Source of the DNA: Reticulitermes speratus | Lineage: Eukaryota > Arthropoda > Insecta > Blattodea > Rhinotermitidae | Assembly: GCA_021186555.1 (NCBI GenBank) | Contig: JAJKFL010000042.1 | Location: forward strand, 8,291,281-8,355,280 | Direction of reading: 5' to 3' | DNA length: 64,000 nt | Part shown: piece after piece, positions 1-10,151 of the stretch | Layout of the letters: each line of letters begins with the position of its first letter | How positions within the stretch are numbered: position 1 is the first letter of the stretch | Position numbers and translations under genes: made by a program | The notes under the pieces: generated by a model | Database searches by the model: none | Seen by the model: only the letters and a program-made list of their open reading frames with translations | What the model was told of the DNA's origin: nothing

Positions 1-1020
1 AGCTTCTGAAAAAAAACTTTATCTCTTCCTTTTCTGGGAAGTTTGTTCTGTCAGCCTTATATATTCTCGGTTTCTTTGTTCCCCACTTTCTATTCGCTGT
101 CGCCTCTCTCACTTGTGAAGGTTTTACATAACGACGCTTTAGTAAACCTAGATTCACCTAGTTCTTTCACAGTATTTTGCGAAGGACATCTCCTAAACCC
201 TTCATTGTTAAGGTCTCTTAAAGCTCCACTTATCCTGAAGTGTCAGTTCTTTTGTCTGCAATTATAAGGGGGCGTCTGTTTGAGGGAGCTTTATTGACAT
301 CCCTAGCTGCTGTCACTGCCACTATCCTGACATCATCGCCTATCCAACAATCCATCAAAAACTTTTCTTAACCCTGTTCAATTTATTTTACCCTGACATT
401 AGCGTAACAAAGTGGCTTTCTGACAAGGTAAATAATCTATCCATTATAATCACTTAATTGTGATACACGAAAAACGTAAAAAAAAGAGAAAGCAGTTAGA
501 TTAAATGTGGAAAATGAATGTACCTTTTTGCCTAGATTAAGAAAACATGTAAAATGTTCAAAATTTTTACGTTTTTGCAATAGTTCCTGCTCAGAGTAAG
601 GGATGTGTTTGGATTTTTTCGTTTTCTTCCAACTCTTCATTGGGACTGACAAGAAGTGTTTGAGGAATTATTCGGTCTTGACCGGATCAACAAATTCATG
701 CAGACTAAATACACCCAGAATTTCGACAATAAAGCAAATAATATATTTACGTTTTTGGAAATGGAGACAAGTAGACTTTGTCACTCTGTTTTCTCTCATA
801 AAACATCGTTCTTGAATATATATTACCCTTGTCTATAAATGGCTTCGTATTTTAGACGGTGCAAGAAGGAGGATAGATTATAATCCGATAGTCATAAAAC
901 GTGCACTTGAACCACTTTTGATCACACGTCTTCTTCATTCTAAGCTTGCGTTTTGTCGAGTGTAAATATATCCATTCGCCTCTGTTAATAGCGGCGTTAC
1001 TTCATAGCAGAGTCGAAAGT
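1..1020. other. No gene recognised
   Basis: AT-rich sequence with short open frames below 75 codons, in overlapping frames on both strands, and no recognisable domain, repeat or RNA gene. I see no feature I can support here. Confidence 0.5.
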
Positions 1021-1032
1021 GTTGTACCAACT

Positions 1033-1393
1033 CATCAATGTCTCACCACCAACTAAATGCACTTTACTCGTATTTAAAAAAAAACCAATATAAGGTTTCT
1101 TTAAAATCGTTTAAAAACCCCCTACATATGTTTCGGTTTCTAGAAAACCATCATCAGGGGGGTCGGTCACACAACCGCACTTTTTCAAATCACGTCCATG
1201 CGTTCGTGAAAAAGTTTGAAAAAGTGCGGTTGTGTGACCCCCTTGATGATGGTTTTCTAGAAACCGAAACATATGTAGGGGCTTTTTAAACGATTTCAAA
1301 GAAACCTTATATTCGTTTTTTATTAATAAAGTGCGTTTAGTTGTGGTGTGACATTGATTAGTGAAAATGCACGGTGAACCTAGAATAAAATTT
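1033..1393. mobile_element. Foldback element with two hammerhead-like motifs
   Basis: Two long inverted arms (about 1031-1187 and 1211-1361) fold on a short central spacer; the arms match at most positions. The 12-bp direct repeat GTTGTACCAACT at 1021-1032 and 1394-1405 looks like a target-site duplication, which would set the element ends. Each arm carries the same module: minus strand 1130-1157 reads CTGATGA, T, GGTTT, a short loop, AAACC, GAAAC; plus strand 1243-1270 reads TTGATGA and then the same. In the minus-strand copy the next bases are ATATGTA then GGGGG, and CCCCC lies just before CTGATGA, so an outer stem can also form. The structure is seen directly; the assignment to a hammerhead-bearing retroelement is inference. 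A plain foldback DNA transposon is the alternative. Confidence 0.7.
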
Positions 1394-1419
1394 GTTGTAC
1401 CAACTGTTTAACAATCATC

Positions 1420-1703
1420 TTCTTCCATGGCGTTACAGCCCGAGGTGGGCCAAAGCCTTCTTCTTTTTGGGATTTCATCCCGAAGGTTTTCCTAGTCGGT
1501 AAGTGTGCATTCTATAGTGAGTGACGGGCTCACTGACCGCACAAGTTTTTGCTCAATCCTGATGAGACTGCCAGAGCCATCTGGCAGGCAGTCAGGAGAC
1601 TTGGGTGAGAAATGGCCGCTTGAATTTTGCTTACGGACTTACTGGTTCTATTCATGCCCGAAGGTTCTTTTACATGCCGTAAATCTACGACATGGGACCG
1701 ATC
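1420..1703 (-). mobile_element. tRNA-derived SINE, family E, truncated copy
   Basis: This matches the better preserved copy at 54490-54874 over most of its body: a CTTCTTCCATGGCG start, a CATCCCGAAGG block, a GAGACTGCCAGAGCC block and a TCTACGACATGGGACCG block. The tRNA-like promoter half, which should lie to the right because the element is on the minus strand, is missing. A 122-codon open frame runs across it and is not a gene. Confidence 0.75.
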
Positions 1704-2640
1704 AGACAGTAATATTACTTACGATAGATGCGGGTATGGGAATGAGTGGGTCTCCTTTTAAATTACAGAATTCTGGAATGTGTAAGGAAGAACAGTGTTA
1801 CATATTTGTTATTTGCGCTGACTGGATGTACACTATGCTTAACAATACCAATGACCAAAAAATTGCATTATAAATAATGAATTCACAGTAATGTCATGAA
1901 CTTTGATTTGTGTTATCGCAGTGTTGAATTTGAACCTAATGTGGAGACGACATTCCTACATCTGGTTGTAGGTAGAGTCAATAGAGCAAAATATCTGCAC
2001 TGTGGATCATAAAAGTTAAATTGCCGTTAAATTTAAATATGTGCCTGTTTTGAAGATTTTTAATTAATTCCTAAACATTATGTATGATAAATTAAGAAAA
2101 ACCAAGTATCTTATAATTAATATATTTCAACAGCCTACATATGACGGCTATGTATTGCCACAGTTGGATACAGTGTGAAGATTTATGGGTTAAATTGGTT
2201 ACCAGAAAAGAAGTGAACACTTTCTTAATTTTGTAAATGTCTGAATATCTGACATCTCATTTTCGAAAAACATTGGTTTTATTTCACACACGGAGTTAGA
2301 ATTTAATCAGAGAGAAAGAAAATTGCATGCATAATACAAGGAAATGCAATTCCTACGATTTAGAAGGAATGAAAAGATGAAGCCGGATGGTGGTACACAC
2401 GGGCCTGGATCCGACCTTTGTAATACATGGATATTCGTGAACTTCTGAGTTTAGTAGCTGTAAGTAAAGCAAAGGGGTTTAGTTTTCTTTTTGCGATTTC
2501 CTTTCAGAATTAGGAAAATAAACTTTTCCGAGAAATTTTGTTTGAACTATATTCAGCGACTGAATCTGCCAGTCAGCAGTCAGCAGTCAGTGTTGCGCAA
2601 GTAAATTCAACCGACAACAAAACGTTGTGTAGCAATTTAC
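1704..2640. other. No gene recognised
   Basis: AT-rich sequence without open frames of note. A short CAGTCAG triplication lies near 2570-2590. Nothing else can be supported. Confidence 0.5.
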
Positions 2641-2644
2641 GAGT

Positions 2645-3160
2645 AAGTTACTTTAAGCGTTTAAACCTTTACTTTAACCACTTAAAACTTTATTTGAAGC
2701 TTTACTTTAACCATTTAGAGCTTAACTTTAACTTTTAAAACTTTAAAGCAGTTTAAAACTTTACTTTAACCACTTAAAACTTTATATGAAGCTTCACTTT
2801 AACCATTTAGAGCTTAACTTTAACTTTTAAAACTTTAAAGCAGTTTAAAACTTTACTTTAAACATTTAAAGCTTTACTTTGACCGTTTAAATGTTTACTT
2901 TAACCACTAAAGCTTTAACTGTTTGAAGCTTCATTTTAACCATTTAGAACTTCACTTTAACCTTTTAAAGCGTTACTTCAGCAGTTTACAGTTTTACTTG
3001 AAAAATTTAAAGCTTTACTTTAACCACTCAAAACGTTTTAACTATTTGAAGCTTTACTTTAAACATTTAGAGCTTCACTTTAACCTTTTGAAGCGTTACT
3101 TCAGCAGTTTAAGTTTCGCTTCAAACATTTAAATCTTTAGTTTAACCGTTTAAAGATTAG
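2645..3160. repeat. Degenerate tandem repeat of CTTTAACCATTTA-like units
   Basis: About 500 bp of imperfect units of roughly 20-24 bp, each built around ACTTTAACC, ATTTAGAG and AAGCTT words. A larger block of about 85 bp from 2698 is repeated nearly intact from about 2785, showing a later segmental duplication inside the array. Open frames rich in Phe, Leu, Asn and His on the plus strand follow from the repeat and are not evidence for a gene. Confidence 0.8.
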
Positions 3161-3399
3161 TCTATATGCCACCTGGTGTGATATTAAGAAATTCTTTAAT
3201 TTTTACAGTCTATGTATATATTGCATATGATTATTATAATGAAGAGCTGTTATCTCCCTGAACATCATTAGCTGATAGATCTTTATATTAGGATCTGACT
3301 GCGTTCTCTGAAAGGCAGGAAAGTAGGAAGCGAGATACTATCCAAAACGTACTTATTTGTTCATGTAAATTGCCTGAAATTTTTCCAATTTTAATCAAA

Positions 3400-3570
3400 C
3401 TTGCATTTTCTCAAAGATTTTAATACACGTCCCCGCTTACACGTACCCAAATATAAAATTTCACGAAAATCCTTCAAGCGGTAGCCAATTGTTCCATGCG
3501 AAAGGACGGACAGACGGACAGACATGACGAACTTAGTGGTTGCTTTTCGCAAGTTTGCGAAAGTGCTTAA
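3400..3570. repeat. Possible diverged member of dispersed repeat family F
   Basis: GGACGGACAGACGGACAGAC at 3504-3523 and the nearby TTCGCAAGTTTGCGAAAG word resemble the starts of the repeats at 49436 and 63665, which carry GTCCGTC runs and an AAATTGCGAAAAGCGAC word. The similarity is limited to short blocks, so membership is tentative. Confidence 0.35.
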
Positions 3571-3965
3571 TTACTTACAGTTCTAAAATAAAATTTTCTT
3601 ATTATTTATTTTTATCGCTTTACCTAAAGATCGAAAGAGAAGCATATTTAAAGGTTAATTTTATCTTTTATGGGTTTGAAATTTCGTCTCTAAGGGAGAG
3701 AATGTGAATAGAAGAAGGAGCCGGCTGTACCACGAGCAGCTTCGTACTATTAACGCCAAACCAATGCTCAGATGAAACATGAAGCACGCATGGGGAGACA
3801 AGAAACTCATACAAAACTTTAGTCAGAAATCTGAAGGGAATAAGTAAATGGAATAAACGGGCGTCGTTTGAATGGAAATACCATGAATTTTTATGGTGTT
3901 TTAGATCATGGACAGGAATAAGCTGATTGTGGTTTTCTGGGGGTTGTGACAAGGCATCGTCATTT

Positions 3966-4313
3966 ACACTGACGTTTCGAAGGAACTTACTGACTCCATA
4001 ACACGTAATTTTACAACTTCAATATTTAGCTCTGTAAAATGTACACTTTTTTACGAATCTCTCTGCGCCGAGACAGGATACAGTGGCGTCTGTGTAATGG
4101 ACTTCCAGTTCCACGAAATATAATGAAATTCCTGATCATCAGCTTGTCAAGGCAGCCTCTTGTTCGTGGAGTTTGGAATACCCTGTATAAGGATTGTTAT
4201 TGTACAGTATGCAACGCTGTGTGTAGGAGACCCTGTAGTAAAAGGGTTTAAAGTTTGATGCCTCTGTCATTAGCGTAGAAGATTTATGTAGTATGTTCTT
4301 TCGAAACGTCAGA
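3966..4313. repeat. Inverted repeat pair with GAAACGTC at both arms
   Basis: CTGACGTTTCGAAGGAAC near 3969-3986 and its imperfect inverse ending TTCGAAACGTCAG near 4301-4313 face each other across about 300 bp. The arms carry the GAAACGTC half of the hammerhead-like module but no clear CTGANGA partner, so this is probably an eroded foldback element. Confidence 0.45.
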
Positions 4314-4403
4314 ACCTCTTTTATCAGACTCATCTCATACTGCAGAGTACACCAAACGGTTTGACATTTTGGGTTACCACGGCGGTGACCATGAAGACTA
4401 CTT

Positions 4404-4579
4404 GATTTCAGGCTTCCGCCGCGATGTTGATGAGATCTGCGCTCTTCTGAGATATTATGCGGCGTCGCGTGGTAATCCTTTACCGACGACACTTGAAGAT
4501 GGGACCGATACGTTGTCCCGAAAGGTCGGTAAGGCAATTACCACTCGACGCTGCGTAATATCCCAGAATATCGCAGATT
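4404..4579. mobile_element. Foldback element, family G, with hammerhead-like motif
   Basis: The element begins with a TTCAGGCTTCCGCCGCG block and ends in a degenerate CGCAGATT. Its arms (about 4431-4485 and 4525-4579) are inverted copies that include CTGCG, GGTAAT and ACCGAC words. The 14-bp direct repeats at 4390-4403 (CATGAAGACTACTT) and 4580-4593 (one mismatch) fit a target-site duplication. At the turn, 4493-4524 reads TTGAAGA, T, GGGAC, loop, GTCCC, GAAAG: a 5-bp stem in the same place as in the other foldbacks. Related copies lie at about 38460, 44791 and 62783. Confidence 0.75.
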
Positions 4580-4593
4580 CATGAAGAATACTT

Positions 4594-5320
4594 TCCTTTA
4601 GGAATTTACACATACAATCTGTTACAAATTTACCAGTGTGTAAAGTTAACACACTTCCTGTTTCGTCTAAAACGGAAAGGCAGTGCGTTGGTCCGAAACG
4701 CCAGTAAACTTCTGAGATACTACAAGAATTTATGTCCCAGAATACATAGATATTTTTACATTATACATTCAGTTTATCTTTCTTTAGTTTTACGCACTTT
4801 ATCCGTTCATGCACACACTGCGCTTTCCATTCATCCCAGACGCCGAATTCGCTGCACGCCCTCTGTAGTAGCTCGGCTCGGGCCGGCGCGGCCCTCGCGG
4901 ATCGATGCCGGCCGCTACGGTCGCAGTTGGAATAGGTTTCGCAGTGACCCAAAGGACTCTCCGCGTGACGTTGTGTTGAGCGGGAATACTAAAACTGTCA
5001 CAGCAATGACACTTAACTTCTGAGGTCGGTTCCTTCTTCTTTTCGTTCTGTGATAACTGTTTACAGTGATGAGGACTGGACACGTGGGCGCTGTAGGAGC
5101 GATTGTGTTAAATCTGTGTGAGACATCCGGGTGTGACACGACAAATATTGGTTGGAAATGTTTATCGTGGACCTGCTGAATAAAGGACAGTTATTATTAT
5201 TATTATTATGGCCACGTCTAGAGTAGATCGATGTATTCTTTGATTGTAGAAGTCTGCGCTACAATTTTTACGTGGTGCAAATTTGTATTGGCCTGTTAGA
5301 AGATCCTGTAGGAAATTACC
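4594..5320. other. No gene recognised; short GC-rich patch
   Basis: A patch at about 4840-4930 is distinctly richer in GC and CpG than its surroundings and contains GGCCGGCGCGG. It lies roughly 900 bp upstream of the candidate first exon, so it could be part of a promoter or an untranslated exon, but no core promoter motif is clear. A short ATT run lies at about 5191-5209. Confidence 0.35.
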
Positions 5321-5324
5321 TTGA

Positions 5325-5510
5325 CCTACATTAGTGCTTTAAAGCACAATGGTGACTGTGTGTACCACCTGTTTTGACATTAAATTTTCTGTTTTTTTAC
5401 CAATTCGTTGTATTTGTGTGTTCAGTGTGATTTTTACAGTAAACGTTACTCATTTCCGCACACAGCATTAAGCCGTTGATCTCAATAATGGATACACATT
5501 TTAGTATCTG
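5325..5510 (+). mobile_element. Diverged piggyBac-like MITE copy
   Basis: GCTTTAAAGCACAATGGTGAC, followed by GTACCACCTG, TTTTGACATTAAA and a TATTTGTGTGTT block, follows the same order of landmarks as the 5' half and first repeat unit of the elements at 41392 and 48594, but is much more diverged and has lost its TTAA-flanked ends. Confidence 0.4.
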
Positions 5511-5795
5511 TGAGTTAGAAAATGAAGTTTTATATGTTTCTTTGCCAAACTGTGTGTTTTAAATTTTAAGATAATTCTTAAATCGTCCGATATTAAACGG
5601 GGTTTCAAACAGCCTCAAATAAGACATTTAGAGATTTCAGTATCTTTGGCTCCGAAAATAGAGGCGTGACGTGTCGAATGACATGTGACGTTAATGATTA
5701 TTCCGAAAGTATTTCCAGTCCCGTTCTGCTTTAAATTTGGCTTGTGAAATATGAGTTTAGCGGGTGTTTGTGTTGTGGTTGTGTTGACGGGGTAG

Positions 5796-6133
5796 ATGAG
5801 TGGAGACGAGAGTTTTGAGCCTCCTCAGTCGGATTCTCCTTCCGGCTCCAGGCTGGCGTCCTGTCGCCGTAAGTCGTACAGACACCCCTTATTTCCTGGG
5901 TGGAATTACGAAATGCTGCCCGATCCTGGGGATGGCGTCAGTGACATTCTGCTGATGGAGGAATTGAGCAGTAGCGACATAACAGTGCGACAGCACCCTG
6001 TGGTCAGGGTCAACTTGCCTCCTGAGATGTGCAGCAGAAGAACTAGTAAGGCCCAGCAGCCTTTTCAAAGAAGAGTTCGCAGTATGAGCGCCTGGAGCGA
6101 CATCAGCAGGTCCAGCTTCCGCTTGGAAGAGAG
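5796..6133 (+). CDS. Candidate first coding exon of an unrecognised gene
   Basis: An ATG at 5796 opens 112 codons and then meets a plausible donor, GAGAG|GTTAGT, at 6133/6134, leaving two bases of a split codon. The frame stays open to 6257, but past the donor it reads like intron. The predicted peptide begins MSGDESFEPP, is rich in Ser, Arg and Pro, has no signal peptide or membrane segment, and contains RRVRS-like basic-Ser motifs. It would suit a disordered cytosolic N-terminus. I do not recognise the family. The composition is more balanced and GC-richer than the flanks and it overlaps no repeat I identified, which is why I rate it above other open frames here. The base at -3 is T, a weak start context, so the true start could lie upstream. 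If genuine, the gene runs on the plus strand with a long intron full of transposons. An expressed-sequence match would settle it. Confidence 0.5.
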
Positions 6134-6296
6134 GTTAGTTCTGGCCCCGCCCCCTTTTAGGTGGGTGTTGTCCGGGCAGCAGCTGTTAAGGTCGTGCCAC
6201 TTTGAAGTAAGAGGCTTTAGTCAGCGAGTGCATTATATTTCAAAATACACTTGTTGACATTTGGCACGTTACTTTATGATAATTGTACATCTTCTT

Positions 6297-6725
6297 CCTT
6301 TAAAGCCCAGTGGTCACTTTGTTTACCATCAGGTTTAACATTCACAAATTCTACGTTCTGCCCACACAGTGTATTTATGTGTTTTGTATGGATCTCAGAA
6401 CAAACAGCGATTATTTCACTGTACAACATTAACTGACTGGTTTGTATAACTGAGACGGAGTGTGTTTACTGCGCGGTACGGACTGTATTTATGTGTTTTA
6501 TGTGGATCTCAGAACAAACAGCGATTATTTCACTGTACAGCATTAACTGTTTGGTTTGTATAACTGAGATGGAGTGTGTTTACTGCGCGGTACGGACTGT
6601 ATTTATGTGTTTTGTGTGGATCTCAGAACAAACAGCGATTATTTCACTGTACAGCATTAACTGTTTGGTTTGTATAACTGAGATGGAGTGTGTTTACTGC
6701 GCGGTACGAATTAAGTCCTTAAATA
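6297..6725 (+). mobile_element. piggyBac-like MITE with three 114-bp units
   Basis: It starts CTTTAAAGCCCAGTGG, followed by CAGGTTTAACATTCACAAAT and TTCTGCCCACACAGTG, then the 114-bp unit repeats with TATGTGTTTT starts at 6376, 6490 and 6604. Terminal TTAA and CCC/GGG are not preserved. In this copy the usual TGA within AACTGACTGG is TGT in two units, so one frame stays open for 124 codons; 114 is a multiple of three, so this is a by-product of the repeat rather than coding evidence. Confidence 0.8.
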
Positions 6726-7714
6726 TTATCGAGGCTGATGTCATTTTGAAAGCGTTGAGGAGTTCAGTTGAGATGTTTTACTTCGGTCGCTTGTGGGTAT
6801 GCGAAGGCATTACAGTCTGTGAATTCCCTGCTTCAAGTTACTCTATATATCACGGTCGCTGTTAAGGTCAGGGATGGCAGTATAAAAATGCGTCTTTGTT
6901 TTAATGAAACTTGTAATTTACTGGTTGAAATACCAATGGCGTTCTGCTGGGGTTTAGTATCTAACAGAATTTCATTGCTTTTTGTATAAATTCCTGTACT
7001 TTAATGTTGAAACTCGCAACACTCGATTACGTCTTAGCTCCTAACTCTTTCCTCCTTTTCCTGTTTCTTTTTTCGTCTTATATCTGTGCTGGATTCATCT
7101 ACTTTTTCTAACCCCTTTCCCATTTGTTTTCTTTTCTGCAGCTATTCCTCTATTCTATCTATACGTTTACGAAAACGCCTGGATAGACAACGCCACATTT
7201 ACGCTTACTAAGGCCGAGGGGGCGTGGCACATAATTTTAAAAGCATGACTTTTCATATAATTTAAGAATTAATGTGAGATATGTTGCTTACACTGAACTG
7301 AGTGTATGTTCAGGTCCTGATAGTGATTTCTGTTCAGTGAAGAAGGTAGCAACAGCTGTGAACTCATGAGCTCCCTACTGGATCCATCTGACAGTATCGA
7401 CCTTCCACTTAAAGGGCCCCCGCCTGCGGACTGCCCGCAAAATGCAGTCCCGTGTCGTAGGTCGCAGTGCATATCACATAGCGGTGTTTATCTCGAAAAT
7501 TATCCGGAGATGTTCTTCAGATTTTCTTAACTACTTTTTAAGTTTTTAAGCTAAGGTAGGCGCGATGTCAGGAAGGTAACATAATATATGTTTTGTATTA
7601 TTTGTCAGATATAATGAACAAAAAATCCCTTATACATTCTAAGAACTTATATTTCCTTAAATATTTTACGTGTCGAAGAAAACGAAACCCTGAAAAATTT
7701 AACTCAAAAAGTTC
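6726..7714. other. No gene recognised
   Basis: Non-repetitive AT-rich sequence with pyrimidine-rich stretches at about 7040-7160. No domain, RNA or mobile element can be supported. Confidence 0.45.
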
Positions 7715-7957
7715 CTGTGAGTTACTTCTCAAGTTTGCCCTTGTTGTGTCACGATAGATATCCAGCCGATAACTGATTTCAACCCACAAACACATCAGCA
7801 TCTCTGGAATTAGTGCTTCATCACCTGCAGTGACTTGCTGCTTGCATTCTTCTGACCTGGTCACGTGTCCAGTAAACCCATATACAAAACTTGTCTGATA
7901 CTCAAACTCCCACAAGAAAAAGTCATGAGTAGTCAGATCTGATATATCTGATGCCAA
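7715..7957 (-). pseudogene. Degenerate Tc1/mariner-type transposase C-terminus
   Basis: The minus-strand frame reads DLTTHDFFLWEF at its start and later EMLMCLWVEISYRLDIYRD. These match the usual end of the IS630/Tc1/mariner transposases found in insects, where a PDLTxxDFFLWG block carries the third catalytic Asp and a W-x-E-x-x-YRLDICR block ends the protein. The segment between the two blocks is scrambled and the upstream catalytic residues are absent, so it cannot be active. No terminal inverted repeats were found. A related but different relic lies at 13923-14472. Confidence 0.6.
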
Positions 7958-8098
7958 ATTATCTGGCCTGATCTTTCACCTCAGTCCCCAGGCAAATAAT
8001 ATTCACGTAAATTTGGACACTACTGTTTTCTTCTGCTGGTAAACATAAATACTTACAAACATAACGGGACAAAACAGGATGCTTTGTCTTTTCATATA

Positions 8099-8099
8099 C

Positions 8100-8134
<35 letters not shown>
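8099..8134. repeat. (TA)n microsatellite
   Basis: A pure AT/TA run. The adjoining SINE appears to have inserted into it, since TATATAT sequence also resumes on the far side at about 8423. Confidence 0.9.
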
Positions 8135-8137
<3 letters not shown>

Positions 8138-8424
8138 AAGTAAAGGTAAATTTCTCCCTAGAACAAGCCACGAAGGCCCAGAGGGGGAGTAGAGGTATAG
8201 CTATACTCTTTCTTTAACCTCGGCGCTAGTTGGGGGTGGGTGGTCAGCACCACACCCCGGCAGCTTTACCCCCGGGAATGACCTGGTACCCATTGTATAG
8301 GAGGCTGGGTAGGCCCCAGGGCCGGTCTGGACGGATGCGAAAAATCTCGCCCCCACCGGGATTCGATCACCGGACCGTCCAGCCCGTAGCGAGTCGCTAT
8401 ACCGACTGAGCTATCGCGGCCCAC
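8135..8424 (-). mobile_element. tRNA-derived SINE, family B
   Basis: Read on the minus strand it starts GCGATAGCTCAGTCGG (A-box region), continues to GATCGAATCCCGG (B-box-like), and then has the family B body: CGTCCAGACCGG, GGTACC, a TAAAGC block, CCACCCACCC and a tail ending TTTACCTTT. It is close to full length and sits in a (TA)n tract, with CATATATATA-type sequence on both sides that may be its target duplication. It gives no protein. Confidence 0.85.
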
Positions 8425-8570
8425 ATATATATATGATATACGTGAAATTATTTTATGAATTCTTGAATGATTTATCTTTCATTTTGCACCACGTGTCCTA
8501 CGTTTAGAAATAAGCCATAAAAATATGCACGTAGTTGTTGATAATATCCATTAAATTATAACTCTATCGT

Positions 8571-8598
8571 GTTTCGACCATAAGATAACCATCATCAG
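8571..8598 (-). other. Hammerhead-like motif, single copy
   Basis: The minus strand reads CTGATGA, T, GGTTA, a short loop, TGGTC, GAAAC. It is the same order of elements as in the foldback elements, with an imperfect stem and without a detectable inverted partner nearby. Confidence 0.45.
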
Positions 8599-8659
8599 GA
8601 AGACACTTATGAGTTTACTTGGGATTTAAAACAAAGGTTATATCATTCTGCATTCATTC

Positions 8660-9180
8660 ATTCTGTAGTCTCTCTTACGACAGGTCCGTAGCCTCTTCCA
8701 AAGCAAGTTCTCCATAGGGTACGATCTAGTGCTTCCTCTTTCAATTTTCAGTATCTTATCTTATCCTTAAGGTCAATCAGTAGATGTTTATGCCTTCTCC
8801 CTCGTCTTCTCATCCCTTCTATCCCTCTAACTTTCCTTCAATCACGTGTTTCAGAAGGCAGTTTCTACGCAAGATGTGACCAATCCAGTTAGCCTTTCTT
8901 CTTTTTATTGTATGTACGATATTCCTCTCCTCCTTCACTCTGTGTAATACTTCTTCATTTCTCACACGATCGGTCCAACTGATCTTCTCCAATTCTTCTC
9001 CAGCACCACATTTCAAAACTTTCCAGATACTTCTGATCTACTTTCCGAAGTGTCCACGTTTCAGCACCACACAAAGCTATGCTGCAAATGTAGTACTTTA
9101 CTAGTTTCTTCCTTAAATTTAAGTCCAGTTTGCTGGTGAAAAGAGTCTTATTCTTGTTGAATTCTGTATGTTCAGTTGTA
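8660..9180 (-). pseudogene. Non-LTR retrotransposon reverse transcriptase relic (C-terminal part)
   Basis: In minus-strand order, one frame gives LYSSL-like remains followed by KLVKYYICSIALCGAETW and ESFEMWCWRRI, then another frame gives KISWTDRVRNEEVLHRV and RRKANWIGHILRRNCLL. These are typical of the region after the reverse transcriptase domain in insect LINE elements. At least one frameshift near 9005-9015 and stops after about 8818 break the frame. The fragment lacks the catalytic palm and the endonuclease. The LINE clade is not certain from this region. Confidence 0.75.
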
Positions 9181-10151
9181 TATCTTGCTATAACTTAGAA
9201 TAATAGTAATAATAAATAAGTATGAAGTTTTGTGCATTTCAGAATTGAGGTTATTACCACTATATCCTCCAGCAGCTGCCCTCTATGAAGAGATTTCGTG
9301 TTTTACAAAACGCTACACAGTATATCGAGGAATATTCTAAATCCTTAAGAAACGGAGGAATTTGGGACCAATATATTTGAACGTAGACATGATTATGAAT
9401 AGAATGTCTACAGTTCATAATTATGTGTGCAGTCGTGTTCCACCTTTGTGACAGGGTCGCGTTGGGTGTGTGTGACTGCCCTTGAATGATGGGGCTACAT
9501 CACGCGATGTGTTATAATGGTCTGAGCCAAGAATGATGTTTTGAGCAATAAAGTCACGTTTATCTTCAATTTAGCACTAACAGCTAGGGCATGTAGCGAA
9601 CTAACTTCACGGAAATTAGACTTTGTTTTCAGAAGCTATAAATTCCACAGACAGAAATTCTGTTATAAACAAAACGATTGTTCATTAGCGCTTTTAAAAA
9701 ACCAGCCACTTCTCCCTATGAACCCATTCCGTACACTACCAATATATTTTTGTAAGATCCCTTTTAATAATATGTTACCATCAACGCCTAGGCTCCCAGC
9801 CATCTGTTTCCTCAGATTCTCCTAAACATAACCATTATTGAATATCTGTTCGCCCCATTCTTGACACATGCCACACCGATCTTATCCTCACTGATGTAAT
9901 CATAAGTAATTAACTGAATGTTAAGGTGTAATTTGCAGTAACGGCTTCATGAAGTAGGAGTATACAGCGCTGTAAAACCCAGTGACAGTCTCCTGACATC
10001 GTAAACTTTTGTTTCTTCGCGGTACGTCAGATCCATGATTCGCTCTTTCCGACTTGATCGAAGTCTGTTATTGACTGACCTTACATTGTTGTCAAGTCTA
10101 CATTTTGTACAACGACGTTTGAAGGAAGGAAGTTTGCATTTACCAACGGGA
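9181..10151. other. No gene recognised
   Basis: A 94-codon open frame at 9541-9825 has no recognisable motif and no coding-like context. The sequence from about 9950 up to the satellite is not obviously repetitive and is the unique flank of the 22-bp array. Confidence 0.45.

Noticed and set aside
2645-3160. Phe/Leu/Asn/His-rich repeated protein
   Set aside because: Simple by-product of the degenerate CTTTAACC tandem repeat; stops interrupt every frame.
4799-5083. Gene in the GC-rich patch
   Set aside because: Open frames overlap on both strands with no motif; CpG-rich composition alone explains the lack of stops.
6491-6865. 124-codon frame with repeated 38-residue blocks
   Set aside because: The 114-bp MITE unit is a multiple of three and two units happen to lack the usual TGA. 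Other copies have the stop in every unit.
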